Of a DNA stretch of 64,000 nucleotides, positions 26,878 through 38,494 are shown piece after piece. The notes beneath the pieces were generated by a model that made no database searches, had not been told where the DNA came from, and saw only the letters and a list, made by a program, of their open reading frames with translations. Position 1 is the stretch's first letter; every line of letters begins with the position of its first letter. Made by a program: the position numbers and the translations under genes. This DNA comes from Camarhynchus parvulus (lineage: Eukaryota; Chordata; Aves; Passeriformes; Thraupidae). The stretch is from the NCBI RefSeq assembly GCF_901933205.1, contig NC_044574.1, forward strand, positions 4,672,733 through 4,736,732. Reading direction: 5' to 3'.

Positions 26878-27214
26878 TGAAATAAAATGACATGCATGCT
26901 GGAACTTCCAAGGTAAAAGAGAAGGGAAGTTTATTTTCTGATTCCAACATTTATAGATTTTCAAAAGTGACAGTGGATTGGAGGATGAAAGTGTCACCTT
27001 TCCAATGACACTGGACAAGACAACAGTCCATCAAATTTCTCCTCCTCCAGAGAAGAATGTAAACCAATAATTATTTACGTAAAAGTGCGTGAGAAAGTTC
27101 ATTGCAAGAATGTAAACATCAGAAGGCCGAGAAGAACTTAGAAGAACAGGGCAACACCAGCGGAGCTGTAGGAGAACTGAGCCACCTGGATTTTTAACTC
27201 CACGTTGTAGCACA
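26878..27214 (-). mobile_element. Probable solo LTR, family D
   Basis: On the minus strand this stretch contains a TATAAAT-like box (26949-26956) just before an AATAAA (complement at 26930-26935), the compact arrangement seen in many avian LTRs. The putative minus-strand element ends near TCATTTTATTTCA. The plus-strand left edge is TGAAATAAAATGACATG and the right edge is GTTGTAGCACA. No convincing target duplication was found, so the ends are approximate and class is open. It lies only about 45 bp from LTR C in the same orientation. An unrelated unique sequence with chance motifs is possible. Confidence 0.45.
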
Positions 27215-27259
27215 GTAGTGTTGATATGGAGGTTTTAGTGAGGAATTGCTCAAACATGG

Positions 27260-27894
27260 TGTCTCGGTTTGGAAAGACAGGAGTCTGCTAAGGAAGGCAG
27301 AAGCCTCCCCTGAAATGGAGAATGCAAACCCTCCCCACCCCTCCGAATTGCTATAAATTTTCAATTAAGGGGCTCTCAGGCAAAAAAATATAGGAGCAGG
27401 AAATAACAGTTCTTTAATAGGGAAGAAAAGGATAAAATAAACAGTGCAGTAAACTAAAACAACACTGACAGAGTCAGAACTCAACCTGACACACTGTGGG
27501 TCAGCGTGTTGGTAGCAGTCCAATTGGAAATGTGGCTGCAGCCCTCCTGCAGTGTCAGGTGTGGTTCTGTTGGAGCAGAGATCCTGGAGAAGAGGGTATA
27601 GTCTTCCTCTAGGAATCCAGTGGAAGAAGAGGCAACTGCTGTTCCTCTGGGAAATCCAGTGTAGAAAGCCATGCTGGTGTTCCAGAATCTCCAGATTATA
27701 TCCAGGTAGCAATGCTTGGCTCCTCCCCCTGAGCAGAGCATCTCCCAAGGGGATGCTGTAGTTCTTATCAGCCATGCAGTGACATTCAATAGCTGTTATC
27801 AGCAGATGTCCCCTCCTGGGGGAGGAGTGATTGTGGTCACTCAAAGAGAGAGATAACGAAAACTGCCCACTTGACAGAAGACAACTGCCACACA
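27260..27894 (-). mobile_element. Solo LTR, family C (avian ERV)
   Basis: The left edge TGTCTCGGTTTGGAAAGACA is followed by AGGCAGAAGCCTCCCCTGAA and AGGGGCTCTCAGGCA blocks, which I recognise as a common passerine LTR family read backwards. On the minus strand a GATATAAT box lies at 27694-27702 and an ATTAAA poly(A) variant at 27413-27418. The right end near TGCCACACA is approximate; flanks CATGG and GATGG could be a 5-bp duplication with one change. The 226-codon minus-strand frame from 28045 to 27365 crosses the LTR boundary, has no domain and is not annotated as a gene. Confidence 0.75.
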
Positions 27895-28579
27895 GATGGT
27901 AATAGAATACATCTTGCCATGAATGAAGAGAACTGGCACCAGGAAGGTGAAACTGGGGGACAAATGGGCAGAAACACACTGGAGCTTCCTGCTGGGCTAT
28001 ATTGCTCTGAGGGAAGCAGAGCACAATTTGTCTGAGGGATTGCACTGTGAACTTGCTGGGGATAAGACATCAAAACTGAATACACATAATTTTTCTCCCA
28101 GTGAACCCTTTCTATGTGGTAGAGGTGAGGCAAATTTGTGGTTTTCATTAGTTCAGTGTCATGTAGGATCATGTACATAGGAATGACCTTCAGGTAAAAT
28201 ATTCTCTTTCCAGTCATGAGAGAACACGATCTGTTAAGATCAAAAACACTGCAGGAAGAAAACCTGGGCAGGATAAATTTTGAATGCTGTGTCTTTTTTA
28301 TCAAGAACATTTGTGCCTGCTTTTGGAGCTTCTGCACTGAGGGCATAAGCAGGAGACCTGTCATGAAGTTAGGAACTCTGATAAAGTGATTTTCCTCTAC
28401 ACAGGCCATCCCTGCTCAACTTTTAGATAAATTTCTTCAATAAATATTATTTAGATCCACATATTTAAGACAACATAGCAGTAAGAGACCCAGAAAGAGG
28501 GGCCTCTGTGTCTGTGACTGCTGAGTTTGGGCAGGCAAGAAGTTGGATACTTCATGGGAAACTGTCCTAGTCCAAAATT
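27895..28579. other. Unclassified non-coding sequence
   Basis: No feature was recognised. A minus-strand frame of 190 codons (28409 to 27837) runs from here into LTR C. It has no domain and is judged a chance frame. Confidence 0.5.
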
Positions 28580-28941
28580 AGGTTTTCTGTTTGGTTAGTT
28601 TTCTTTGTTGTTTTTCTTTGGGTGTTTTTGGTGTTTTTTTGTGGTTGTTGTTTGGGTTTGTGGGTTAATTTTAATTTTTTAAAATTTTGTTTGCTTCTTT
28701 TGTTTTCTTTATTGTTTTTTTTTTACTTCGGGTGTTTTTGGGTTTCTTTTATTGTTTTTTGTTGTTTTTTTTGTTTTGTTTGTTTTTGTTTGTTTTTTGT
28801 TTTTCATTTGTTTGTTTGTTTTGGTTTTTGTTGTTGGTTTTTTTTTTGGTTTTTTTGTTTGGTGGTGGTTTTTATTCTTTGGTTTGTTTTGGTTTTGCTT
28901 GGGGTTTTTTTTTTTGTGTGTGTGGTTTGGTTGTTTTTTTC
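28580..28941. repeat. T/G-rich low-complexity tract
   Basis: About 360 bases are almost entirely T and G on the plus strand, with irregular TTTG, TTTTTG and GGTTTTT words and very few A or C. Both the Phe/Val/Cys-rich forward frames and the Lys/Asn/Thr-rich reverse frame (29047 to 28709) are compositional artefacts. The strong strand asymmetry is unusual and has no clear unit length. Confidence 0.9.
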
Positions 28942-29149
28942 TAATGAAATGAATCATAGCCTGTATAAATTCTTGTATATCATTCCTGTGCGGAGGTAAC
29001 CTCTTGGTTTGGTGAAACAAGAGCACAAAAAAATGGATAACTCTCAAAATTGTTGATTTGGCTGTGAGATAATTTTAAGCTTCATGTTTCTTAGTGAGAG
29101 ACCTCCAGCTGTGAAAGACTGATTTACACAAGGATAAAATTCTGATTTA

Positions 29150-29236
29150 GGATGACCCTGCTTGGGCAGGGAGGTTGGATCAGATGAGTGATCCCTTCCA
29201 TCCTGACCCATCTTGTGATCCTATGGGATTCTGTAA
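29150..29236 (+). mobile_element. CR1 LINE 3' terminal fragment
   Basis: The words CTTGGGCAGGGAGGTTGGAT, CAGATGAGTGATCCCTTCCA and TGATCCTATGGGATTCTGTA follow the order of an avian CR1 3' end in plus orientation, ending in a degenerate ATTCTGT tail. It is only about 87 bp long and diverged. Confidence 0.75.
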
Positions 29237-31876
29237 CTTTAAATAAGGGGAAAAAGGTGAACAAATATAAATATTTAACAAACTCACTTCCAAATTGTTT
29301 TTCTTCACTCCCCCACGACCCTTTTCATTTTAAAAACCATATCTTTAAAAGCATTTTAGGCAGGAAATCAAACCTGTAGCAAACACCTCCTCATATTGTT
29401 ACTTAAAAATTCTTCCAGATAAACAACAATTGTGGTGCCATATTTTAACATCAAAATAACTTCATAGGAAAATTATTATTGTCTTTATCATCTAAATAAT
29501 TTAACAGAGAATCCTTTAGGTCTTTGTTTTTAAATGCACTCTTCCAATGTGTTTGTCCTTTGTGAATTTTTATTTGTATGTTTGATTTTGGTGAGTTTTC
29601 TGTTTCCTTTAAAGGTTTCATGGTATTTTAAATGCAAGATTTTAATTGAAATCTTTCTAATAGCTTCTGCTGAAGAGTGAGGCAAACAGCATTAGGCTGA
29701 TGGGAGCTCCATTCCTTTCAGTGGAAGCTCTTGCTATTTCAAAGTCAAGGTTACTATTTCAAGTCCAGTCTTTCTGACCACGACATTTGAGCAGGATGGG
29801 ATTTTGGTCACGGCCTGAAAGAAACCATGGGCACAGAGAATTTAGGAGATCATTATAATCCTACCAAAACTAGAATTTTTTACATTAATTACCCTGCATA
29901 TTCCTCCACTCCTTGATACCTGGCTTTTTCATGCTGTAGGTGGCTGGGCGGAGGGAAAATCTCCTTAAGGCCATGTTAATACTAAAATTTGCTGTTTCTC
30001 AGAAGGTGCATAAAATAAAGCTGAAAACGGCCCTGTGCACTACCAAAGAAGGAATGTGCGATTGAGAAAGACTCCCTGGGTTGTTAAATACAATCCTTTC
30101 CTTTCATACTCAATTAACCATGTCTCTAAAGACCTTTAATCAAAATACAGGATGAGAGAAATTAACTTGGAGATCAGAGAAAGAGACGGCATTGCTGTTA
30201 AGAGTAATTTCTATATTTTTTTAAGTGTTAGTTATTGGCAGCTGATAAAATTTTGTGGTGGTGGGTCTGGCCATCTGATTGAGGATACCTTATTGCACAG
30301 TACAAAGGTTCAAACCAAATGAGACCAACCAGACCCTGAGCATGTTAGAAATAAAATCACCACCAAAAACACCACATGTATATTGATACAAAATCATCTG
30401 TCAAGCTGCCTCCTTCAAGTTTTAATAGGCAGAACTGAGCTTAGCAATTAATGTCACTATCTGTTATTTTCTTTGTAAACGATGTGTTTTTTTCCTCAAA
30501 TAATCCCTCCTATGCACTAATCTATTTCAGTAATAAGTAAATCCCTTCTCTTTGGGATAAAGTTCAATTCAGTTCCTTTGAGTGTGAAGAAATGCCATGA
30601 ATGTGCCCTGCATCCTGGGAGAGAAGCAACCCAAGATGCTTCCATCAGGAGTTCTCTAAAAGCCAGAGCTGGGCTTGTAAATGGAACTGGTGCCCTTCAT
30701 GAAAAAAGACATGAGAGGCTCTGACAATTGTCATGTTCACCTGGATTAAGTTAGTTTACTGAAGTTGTAGTTTAATTTCTTACTTTAAGCTGTCTCTACT
30801 GTCAATATGCATCTCCAAATGCAAAGCTACCTTTTTTCCTCTTCCTGACAAAATGAATAGAAATTTTGCTGTTCTATTCCATAACACAAAGGTGGTTTTT
30901 ATTTGTCTATGGAATTCCTTGCTATGTGGAGAAAGGACAGAGCTCAGCTAAGAAGTCATCATGTACAAAGGTACAGAGTGCACTGCACTCAATGAAAATG
31001 TTTCAAACTCAGTATTTGCAGTTTTAAGATTTAAAAATACCTCCTTACTGTTTTGTCCCTCTTGCTTTTCCTTCACCCTTCAAAAAAGGATGTGTTCTAA
31101 TTACCTTGCCTCTTGAGAGGCCAAATTTTCATTTGCATAAGTGAATTTCTAGGAACATGCATGGTTTAAGACACAGCCAATTGCCTCTAGATTGGCTTGT
31201 TCAAAATCTGTCAAGATCAAGTTCCTGATTAAGATGGGATGTAAGTCTAAAAATGGATAATTTTAATCCATGATGATTGAGCTTAAGAACATAATCAGAA
31301 CATGTTCTGTGTCTATTTCATCTCAGTACAGGGTGGAACCTGAATTGAATGGCTGTTAAATTTTTAGAGATGGTGGAGAAAGTGCAGCAAATCAGAAGGA
31401 ACAATCAAAGTGAGGATTTAATTTATTTCTGAACAAAAGTAGGAATACCTATTATCTCCCACTTGTATTTAAATTACATCTATGTTAGATCTTCACCTAG
31501 TTGCCAGAGGATCACTTTATTTTTTACTTTAAAACTGGCAGATTTTGACAATGTTCCTATACTTGAAAGAGACTGTGATGTTTTGCTCTGCATACACTGC
31601 CTCAGACCTCAGATGATTTTAGAAAGTGAAACTGCAGCAAACTGCATGTCAGTTTTCTCCCTAAATGTCTCACAGGGCCTGCCTATTCCAGAAAACCCAT
31701 CTCTCTGTGGGATAATTTGGCAATCAGCTCATTATGAATTCTCTCGTGGTTATGAGCACAAGGAGTTAAACGGTGAGACAAAATGCACATCTCTGCAGCA
31801 ATCCAATAGCTCTTATTTCATCTGATTGGCACTCAGAATTTTGTCTGAGGAACAGGAGGGGTTTGGCTTTTCAAAG
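29237..31876. other. Unique AT-rich non-coding sequence
   Basis: No gene or repeat was recognised. The frame at 31463-31825 (120 codons) starts at TTG, not ATG, and has no recognisable domain. Confidence 0.5.
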
Positions 31877-32226
31877 CTGTGATGTGTGGTCACTCTAGGT
31901 GTATCCCCTCAGCATTCTCTCAGGATGGTCCTTTCTTACTGCCTTTGTCAATTGTCTGCAGGTTTGGACATAGATCATGCACTGGAAGCCTCTGACAGGC
32001 ATTTTGTCATTTTCCCTGATTAGTTGCTCAGATTCTTTTAGATTTCTCAGATCAGCAAGCCTTGCGATCACTATTAAAGCTCACATTGTGTGTAGCACTG
32101 ATTTTTCCACGCAGCAATTCTAGTGCTAAGATTGTATATAAAAATGCTTGCAAAGTGAAGTAATTTTTGCTTGTTCTGAGGAGCCCAGAAGTGGATTGTG
32201 TGACCTGAGCCATGCAAATGCTGTCC
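31877..32226. repeat. 350-bp tandem duplication, unit 1
   Basis: This unit begins CTGTGATGTGTGGTCAC and ends CATGCAAATGCTGTCC, and is followed directly by a second copy starting with the same word at 32227. Shared landmarks include GGTGTATCCCCTCAGCATTC, GATCAGCAAGCCTTGCGATC and GGAGCCCAGAAGTGGATTGT. The unit has no terminal features of a transposon, so a local duplication is the simplest reading. Confidence 0.93.
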
Positions 32227-32555
32227 CTGTGATGTGTGGTCACACTAGGTGTATCCCCTCAGCATTCTCTCTCTCAGGATGGTCCTTTCTTGCTGTCTTT
32301 GTCAATTGTCTGCAGGTTTGGATGTAGATCATGCACTGAAAGCCTCTGGCAGGCATTTTCTTAGTGTTCCATTCAGATCAGCAAGCCTTGCGATCGTTAT
32401 TAAAGCTCACATTGTGTCCAGCACTGATTTTTGCACACAGTTATTCTAGTACTAAGATTATATATAAAAAAAGCTTGCAAAATGAAGTAAATTTTTTCTT
32501 GTGCCAAGGAGCCCAGAAGTGGATTGTATAGACCTGAGCCATGCAAATGCTGTCC
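32227..32555. repeat. 350-bp tandem duplication, unit 2 (internally shortened)
   Basis: This is a direct copy of 31877-32226, 21 bp shorter overall. It gains 4 bp in a TCTC run near its start and loses about 25 bp in the middle, where unit 1 has a CCCTGATTAGTTGCTCAGAT segment. Scattered substitutions put divergence at several percent, so the event is old enough to be fixed. Unit 2 ends about 15 bp before a CR1 3' end. Confidence 0.93.
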
Positions 32556-32570
32556 AGCCCAAAGGAGGAT

Positions 32571-32700
32571 CAGAATCACAGAATGGTTTGGATTGGAAGG
32601 GACCTCATAGACCATCCTGTTCCAAGCCCCTGCCCTGAGCAGGGACACCTCCCACTGTCCCAGGTTGCTCCAAGTGCTTTATTCTGCTGCCCAGGCTGGT
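32571..32700 (-). mobile_element. CR1 LINE 3' fragment
   Basis: AATCACAGAATGGTTTGGAT is followed by TGGAAGGGACCTCATAGACC, CCCTGCCCTGAGCAGGGACA and CCCAGGTTGCTCCAAGTG. This is the complement of the standard avian CR1 3' end. It is 5'-truncated and lies between the tandem duplication and family-A LTR copy 4. Confidence 0.9.
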
Positions 32701-32746
32701 CTAATCTGCTGCTCTGAAAGTGGGAGATGGGACCAGAGGGGATGTA

Positions 32747-33298
32747 TGGTATTAGCAGGGAAATGCCCTGACAAAAGAAGGAATGATGCATCTGACTCCA
32801 TGTTCTCAGAAGGCTAATTTATTACTTTATTATATATTATATTATAATATTATATTATTTTATATATATTATACATAATATAATATATAATATAATAAAG
32901 TAGTATAATATATGATTATATATTATATTACTTTATTATACATTATATTATTCTTTATTACTTTATTATATATTATATTAAAGAATACTATACTATACTA
33001 AAGAATACAGAAAGGATACTTACTGAATGCTAAAAAGATAATAATGAAAACTCCTGACTCTTTCCAGAGTCCCGACACAGCTTGGCCCTGATTGGCCAAA
33101 GAGTGGAAACAACTCACAGCAGAATCCAATGAAACAATCAGCTGTGGGTAAACAATCTCCAAACACATTCCACATGAGAGCACAACACAGGAGAAGCAAA
33201 TGAGATAAGAATTGTTTTCCTTTTTCTCTGAGGCTTCTCAGTTTCCCAGGAGAAAAATCCTGGGCAAAGGAATTTTTTCAAAGAATGTGAATTCCACA
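32747..33298 (-). mobile_element. Solo LTR, family A copy 4, with AT-array expansion
   Basis: It is a reverse-orientation copy sharing the GAATGATGCATCTGACTCCA, GCAGAATCCAATGAAACAAT and GAGGCTTCTCAGTTTCCCAG blocks with copy 2. The left end TGGTATTAG and right end ATTCCACA fit the family ends. Flanks GATGTA and GGCATG do not match, so the target duplication has been lost or an end rearranged. The central AT array at 32823-32990 accounts for its extra length over copy 2. Confidence 0.85.
32823..32990. repeat. Mixed TATAT/TTTATTA array inside LTR A4
   Basis: Irregular AT repeats are built from TATATTATAT words and a recurring ACTTTATTATA module that appears about four times. On the minus strand each module provides a copy of AATAAAG, so this LTR has several candidate poly(A) hexamers. 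The array occupies the same site as the expansions in copies 1 and 3. Confidence 0.85.
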
Positions 33299-36200
33299 GG
33301 CATGGCTAAAACCAGCCTTACTGCACTGTAAAGACATGGCAAATAACTCAGTTAAGACCTCCTCACAGACATTTCTCCCTCTCTTCAAGCACAGCCCCAG
33401 CTGTAACCCAGTTAAACTCAACAGTTCACAGGTGTTCAGTGGAATTGATTATTTACAAACCCACTGTTCGCTTCAGGCTTCCTCAATATTTTCATTGCTA
33501 TTTAAGTTTCACGCAGTATGAAAAAAAAAAAGAGTAGAAAAAATCCCATGGACTAAAGGCTGAAGTGCAAATGAAGAAACAACCCCAGATAGAGCTTGGG
33601 GTTAATTTTAAGGCATTTCTGCACATTTCCCTATAACTCCTGCTGCACTACCCTACAACATTTAAGAAATCTCATATTATTTATCCAGCTTGAGGACTCA
33701 CTTAAGGAGAACACTTATCTAGCAAAAGAACCACAGAACTTAGTCAAATTATAAATAAATATATATACACTTTCTGGTAATTTAAAATATTTATTTGTCA
33801 AACAGCAGCTTTCTCCTGATCTGGCTGTGCCAGAGTCGTGGCAGGTGCTACGGTCCCTTTCCTGTCATTCCACTCTCCCATTCTCTTACTTATTGAAGGA
33901 AAGCCAAATAGTTCTGTGGATGCTTCTTTACTTGCAGCTTTTATTGCTCAGCTGGCTGCATGCATTTATTAGAGAGCTGCTTGCTCCCTGAGTTTTTAAC
34001 TTCATACATTGAATTTTTCCCCTCACATGGATGTGGTATCACCTGCTGGCTGATGATGTGATCAGCTTTGGAGTGCACCAGTGTGGAGTCAGCAAATGAT
34101 CATGGGATAGTTTTTTTTAATCTCCATATTTTCCTGAAGAACTTTCCCTTCCAGCTTATCTTAAGAGCCAATACACTTGGGAATTCATTATCCTGTTCCA
34201 GTCAGTGGAAGGAGATAATCAATTATCCTGCCGTGGATACAGAGGACAAAACCTAAATATAAATTTTTAAAAATCTGTTTTCAAAAATCCATTTTTCAGG
34301 GATGCCTTTCACCTCATTTTAGACTTTAGAAATTTTGTTATCTAGAAAAATATTTACTTCTTGGATGATTTTTTTCCATGTAGCCTAGGCATTTGTTTCC
34401 AAATGATTGAATATCCCTCCTTGTAAGAAGGAGCCCATAATTGTGTGGTTTGTACTAGATGCATTTTTGACAGATCCAGATAGAAACCAGGCCTTTGAGA
34501 TAATCTTTTCTCATTTAACCTCGAGTCTTTGGAGTCATTACAGGATTCTCTCACTGGGAGAAATGATTAAGTCAATGCAGAAAGGTCAGTCTAGATGATC
34601 ATGAGAGCACATTTACCTTCTTTATTTTTAAATTTTATGAAGATATAGAATTTTCTGCCCTTTGCCTCTCAATAGCCATTGAATCACTGATTGTAATTAT
34701 AAAAGTAAAGAGAATTTATGGACTTTAGCATTCAAGTTATTTTGTGTACATTAAGAGTTTACATACCCCACAATGAGAACCCTGAGGTGGCAGCAGAACA
34801 CAAAGTAAACACAGATGACAGCAGATGAAGAATACAAAACTTCCAGCATTTTGTTTCTCTATGTAATTTTGATTCAGGTTTGTAAATCAAATGTTTTTAT
34901 GTCGACTCTTACTCAACTTTCATTTCATACTGTTCCCATTGTCACATTGAGTGCTGTGCTATTTATCTTCCTTCCTTTCCTTCCAAAGAACGAAAATTGT
35001 GCTTTTGAATTTCTGAAAAGATACACTTTTCACAAATATATTGGGCTTACTGGGAAGAGAATGAGGGAAGGAGAGTAACAAATTAAGAAAACATTTTAGA
35101 ATAGATTTTCAGATCTAGGTGCTGTTTCTTGTCAGCACAGACATTTGACAAGAAGCTTTCTTTTGAAGAAAACAGTGCTCTTTGTTGTTGACGTGCATCC
35201 AGATAACAAACCAGAACAGGCTATAAATTCTACATTCATAAGAATTCTGAAGAATAACACAAAACCCTTTTAAAAATTGATACATTCACTTCAGACAGAG
35301 CATTCCTAGCAGGTGATGGGAGGGGATTCTTTCCCTCTACTCAGCACTGGGGAGGTGCACCTGGATTTCCGTGTCTGTGCCGGGCTTCCCAGTACAACAG
35401 AGGCACAAACATACTGGAGTGAATCCAAAGTTCCTCAAGGATGACTAAAGGATGGTTAAATCTCACCACACAGAAAAACCTACCAAAACTCTTCATTGGG
35501 GAATAATCTGAAAGACTGAAACGTCACTCTCAGATTTTTTTCTCATGATGAATAAATGTTCTACTGCCTTTGCAGGACTTCCAAACAAACCCATTCTTTC
35601 ATCAGAGATGTAGCTGGCACTGGATTTGCAATGAAAAGACCCATTTTTGTACACAATATATCAGTCCTTGCAAGTTTACTTGCTGCAGGGGAGGGAAGCA
35701 GCTCTGCTCAGTAGCTGAAGGCATGGCCAACAGGCATCACTGTTTAAATAATTGTAGCCTTGAGCCTCGTTTTGCATCAGCTGAGCAATTACCCTTCCTT
35801 CTGCTTTCTCCAGGCTCAGAGAAGCCTAAACAGTGGTGGCAGATTTTTTTTTGCAAGGTGATCCTGTTGTTTTTTGGCTGGTTTCCTTTTTTCTTTTATT
35901 TTAATAACATTGCATGGAGGGCAGAAGTTATAGCTCTGCAAACTCCCTCCATAAAGGCCAGATGTTGGATCTATAACTTGTGTTAAATACTTAAAATCTA
36001 TTTGGATTTTGTTCTCCAGGTAAAAATAAAACAGCAACAAATTTGACCATGGAACTAATGCAAAAATTTCCATTGAGGATAGGAGTTTTGCAACCATAAA
36101 AACGAGCATAATCAAGAATTCACTGATGAGGGTCACTGATGCAGAGGAGCAGGGAAATTCTCAGGTATCAATTTGAAAAGGAGTTTGTCATTATTTTCAT

Positions 36201-37444
36201 CTAAGTTCAACCCCTACCTAATGGATGTAAATCAGTTAATGGACCAAGGTGGACTTGCTGTATTTGTAAAATCCCTCCCTGTAGAACTTCAATTGCTCTC
36301 TTCGGAATTCTGTAACCCATTCTGATCTCTCACACAGATGCTGCTGCTTTTGGCCATTTGCTTCTTTCCTTTTTTACACCTTTTTCAGTTTTACTTCATG
36401 GTTTTTGATGTAAGCAGGGGTAGTACTCAAGATGTGACCACTCTCAGAAGTTACATAGTGGCTTTAAGGTATTTCCTCTTTGGTTTTCTATTTCATTCCA
36501 AATAACCCAGCATAATTTTCCTTTTTATTTTACTTCTGCTTATTAATATTTTCTCAGAGTTATCTCAAGTGATTCTGAGATGTTTCTCCAGTGCTCCTAT
36601 CAACATCTCACATAATATTTTATCTTCCTGTCACTGGGACCCATAACCTCCTTCAGCTGTTGCTACAGCCAAGTCTCTCTCTTGGTTAAATTTGAAAAAT
36701 CACTAACATTTCTCATCTCTCTCTCTGTATCTTTTCTATATTACATATGCTGGCAACTTCCCTTCATTGTAAAAGTTTTAATTATTTCCTGCCTTTCCCC
36801 TATTTGTTAATCACTAGTTAATCCACAGGACAACTTTTCTTTTTATCCTATGACAACAAAATTTCTTTTGAAGAGAAGTGTTTTCAAAAGGTCTTTGAAA
36901 ATCCAGGTTTAGTACTTATATATGAGTTTAAGAAGTGTACTCTTAAAGGACATGTTTTTCATATGAAAAAGTGACTTTCATGTCTTTTTTTGTGTCTGTG
37001 ATTACCTCTTTATGCTTTGTTTGACTTTTTGATAATATTTCTAGGAATCTTCATGAAAATTTTAATGTCTGAGGAATAAAATTTCATTAATATTCTATGC
37101 AATATAACAAAATAATTAATTATATCTTCCAAGAGAATTTCTTGGGAACCATTCTTGGGATCTTAATCATATATTTATTAGAGCAATGGTTAGAATACTT
37201 TCTCTAATTTTTATGCAATATTTCATCAAAATTTAAGAAGACATTTCCTGGGTGTTTCATGAACTACTTCAGAATTATTTTTATGATTTTTTTTAACTCC
37301 ACAGAAGTTTGCTTCTATGTTTGGAAATATACCTGTACGACACACCTTATTTGAAGCACTCATAAGAACATAACTGATCACATTTCAGTAACAGTACTAA
37401 TCTTTAATATAAATTACTCTTTCTCCCTCAATCTTTATCTTTAC
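33299..37444. other. Unique AT-rich non-coding stretch
   Basis: About 4.1 kb without recognised genes or interspersed repeats. Open frames up to 138 codons (35570) have no domain. The section 36400-37440 is especially AT-rich. Confidence 0.5.
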
Positions 37445-37495
37445 CACAGATTCATGGAATGGTTTGGGTTTGAAGGGATCTGAAAATGTATTCAA
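37445..37495 (-). mobile_element. CR1 LINE 3' terminal stub
   Basis: ACAGATTCATGGAATGGTTT followed by GGGTTTGAAGGGATCTGAAA is the complement of the CR1 3' terminus. Only about 50 bp can be recognised before the match fades. Confidence 0.75.
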
Positions 37496-38004
37496 TCTTG
37501 CTTACCTGTTTGTGTTGCTGGCCTGAGGTGTATCCAGGGATGGAGAGCAGACATCTATGGACTGATTTCCAGAAGGAAATCTCTGTTCTTCCCTCAGCTG
37601 AATTCTCAGCAGCTCTGTTGCCAGATGCTGCCTGGAGATGTTGGGCTTCGGAGGGAAAAGATTATCAAGAAAATCAAAGAATAAAAATGTGAACATTTTT
37701 CTCCATCGATTCTGAAACACCACTTTTGTATCTTTTTTCCCGCTGGGAAATGGGCAGAATGGGGTTGGGAAAATGCTTTGCATTCTGAGTGTTAAATTGG
37801 CCTTCTGGGGCAATGGCAGCTGGGACCTGCAGAGGAAAAGTAAAGCTGTCTAGACTTTTTTTATGGTGGCAGAGCAAATCCCTGATCAGTGGGACTAAAG
37901 AAAAATACTTTTTTTTTATGAATCTTGAGAGATGACTAGAAGTTACTTTGTCTGCCAGTTACCAAAATGGTCCCTAATGGAATCCTACCAGGATATAGTT
38001 CATC
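37496..38004. other. Unclassified non-coding sequence
   Basis: No feature was recognised. The sequence is moderately GC-rich from 37500 to 37850 and might be a diverged continuation of the neighbouring CR1, but I cannot support that. Confidence 0.4.
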
Positions 38005-38059
38005 TATTTCATGATCTTGGAGGTCTTTTCCAACCTTAATGATTCTATTATTCTGTGCT
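38005..38059 (+). mobile_element. CR1 LINE 3' terminal stub
   Basis: TTCATGATCTTGGAGGTCTT, TTCCAACCTTAATGATTCTA and TTATTCTGTG form the last 50 or so bases of a CR1 in plus orientation, with the repeated ATTCTNTG tail visible. Confidence 0.82.
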
Positions 38060-38494
38060 GGAAAAACAACTAAGGAACAATTTTTTTTCTTCATCTTTCC
38101 CACAGACAAATATGTGAAATAAATGCTGTCAGCAGCTGAGGGGTTAGTGATGTCCTCAGGTTCCTCCCTCATTTGTGCTCTGTTGAATTCCTGTAATTTC
38201 ACATGCGTTCAAGCCTCCCCTCTGAAATATTTCCCCTGAAGAGTTCTACCTGCTGCTAAAAGGCCAAGCTTTGTGTTGGATGAAATGTCTACATAAATGA
38301 CCTCAAAACACTCACATTGAATGGTGTGATAAAATCCTATAAAATACAACCCACACAGGGACATGATGCAGCAGCCTGAAATGTACCTCATCCCATGCAA
38401 AGATAAAATCCCATGGATGACATCTCACACAGTTCTGTGATGCTTTGAACAGCATTTCAAAGAGAAATTCCGTGAAACCTGTTACCTCAAGCTA
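38060..38494. other. Non-coding spacer
   Basis: No feature was recognised between the CR1 stub and the tandem duplication. Confidence 0.5.

Noticed and set aside
27365..28045. 226-codon minus-strand open frame
   Set aside because: It crosses the boundary of LTR C, has no recognisable retroviral or cellular domain, and overlaps another long frame. It is a chance frame in GC-richer LTR sequence.
28622..29047. Phe/Val/Cys-rich forward frames and a Lys/Asn/Thr-rich reverse frame
   Set aside because: They are compositional artefacts of the T/G-rich tract; the hydrophobic pattern is not a real membrane protein.
31463..31825. 120-codon frame in unique sequence
   Set aside because: It begins with TTG, has no domain and no splice or conservation evidence.
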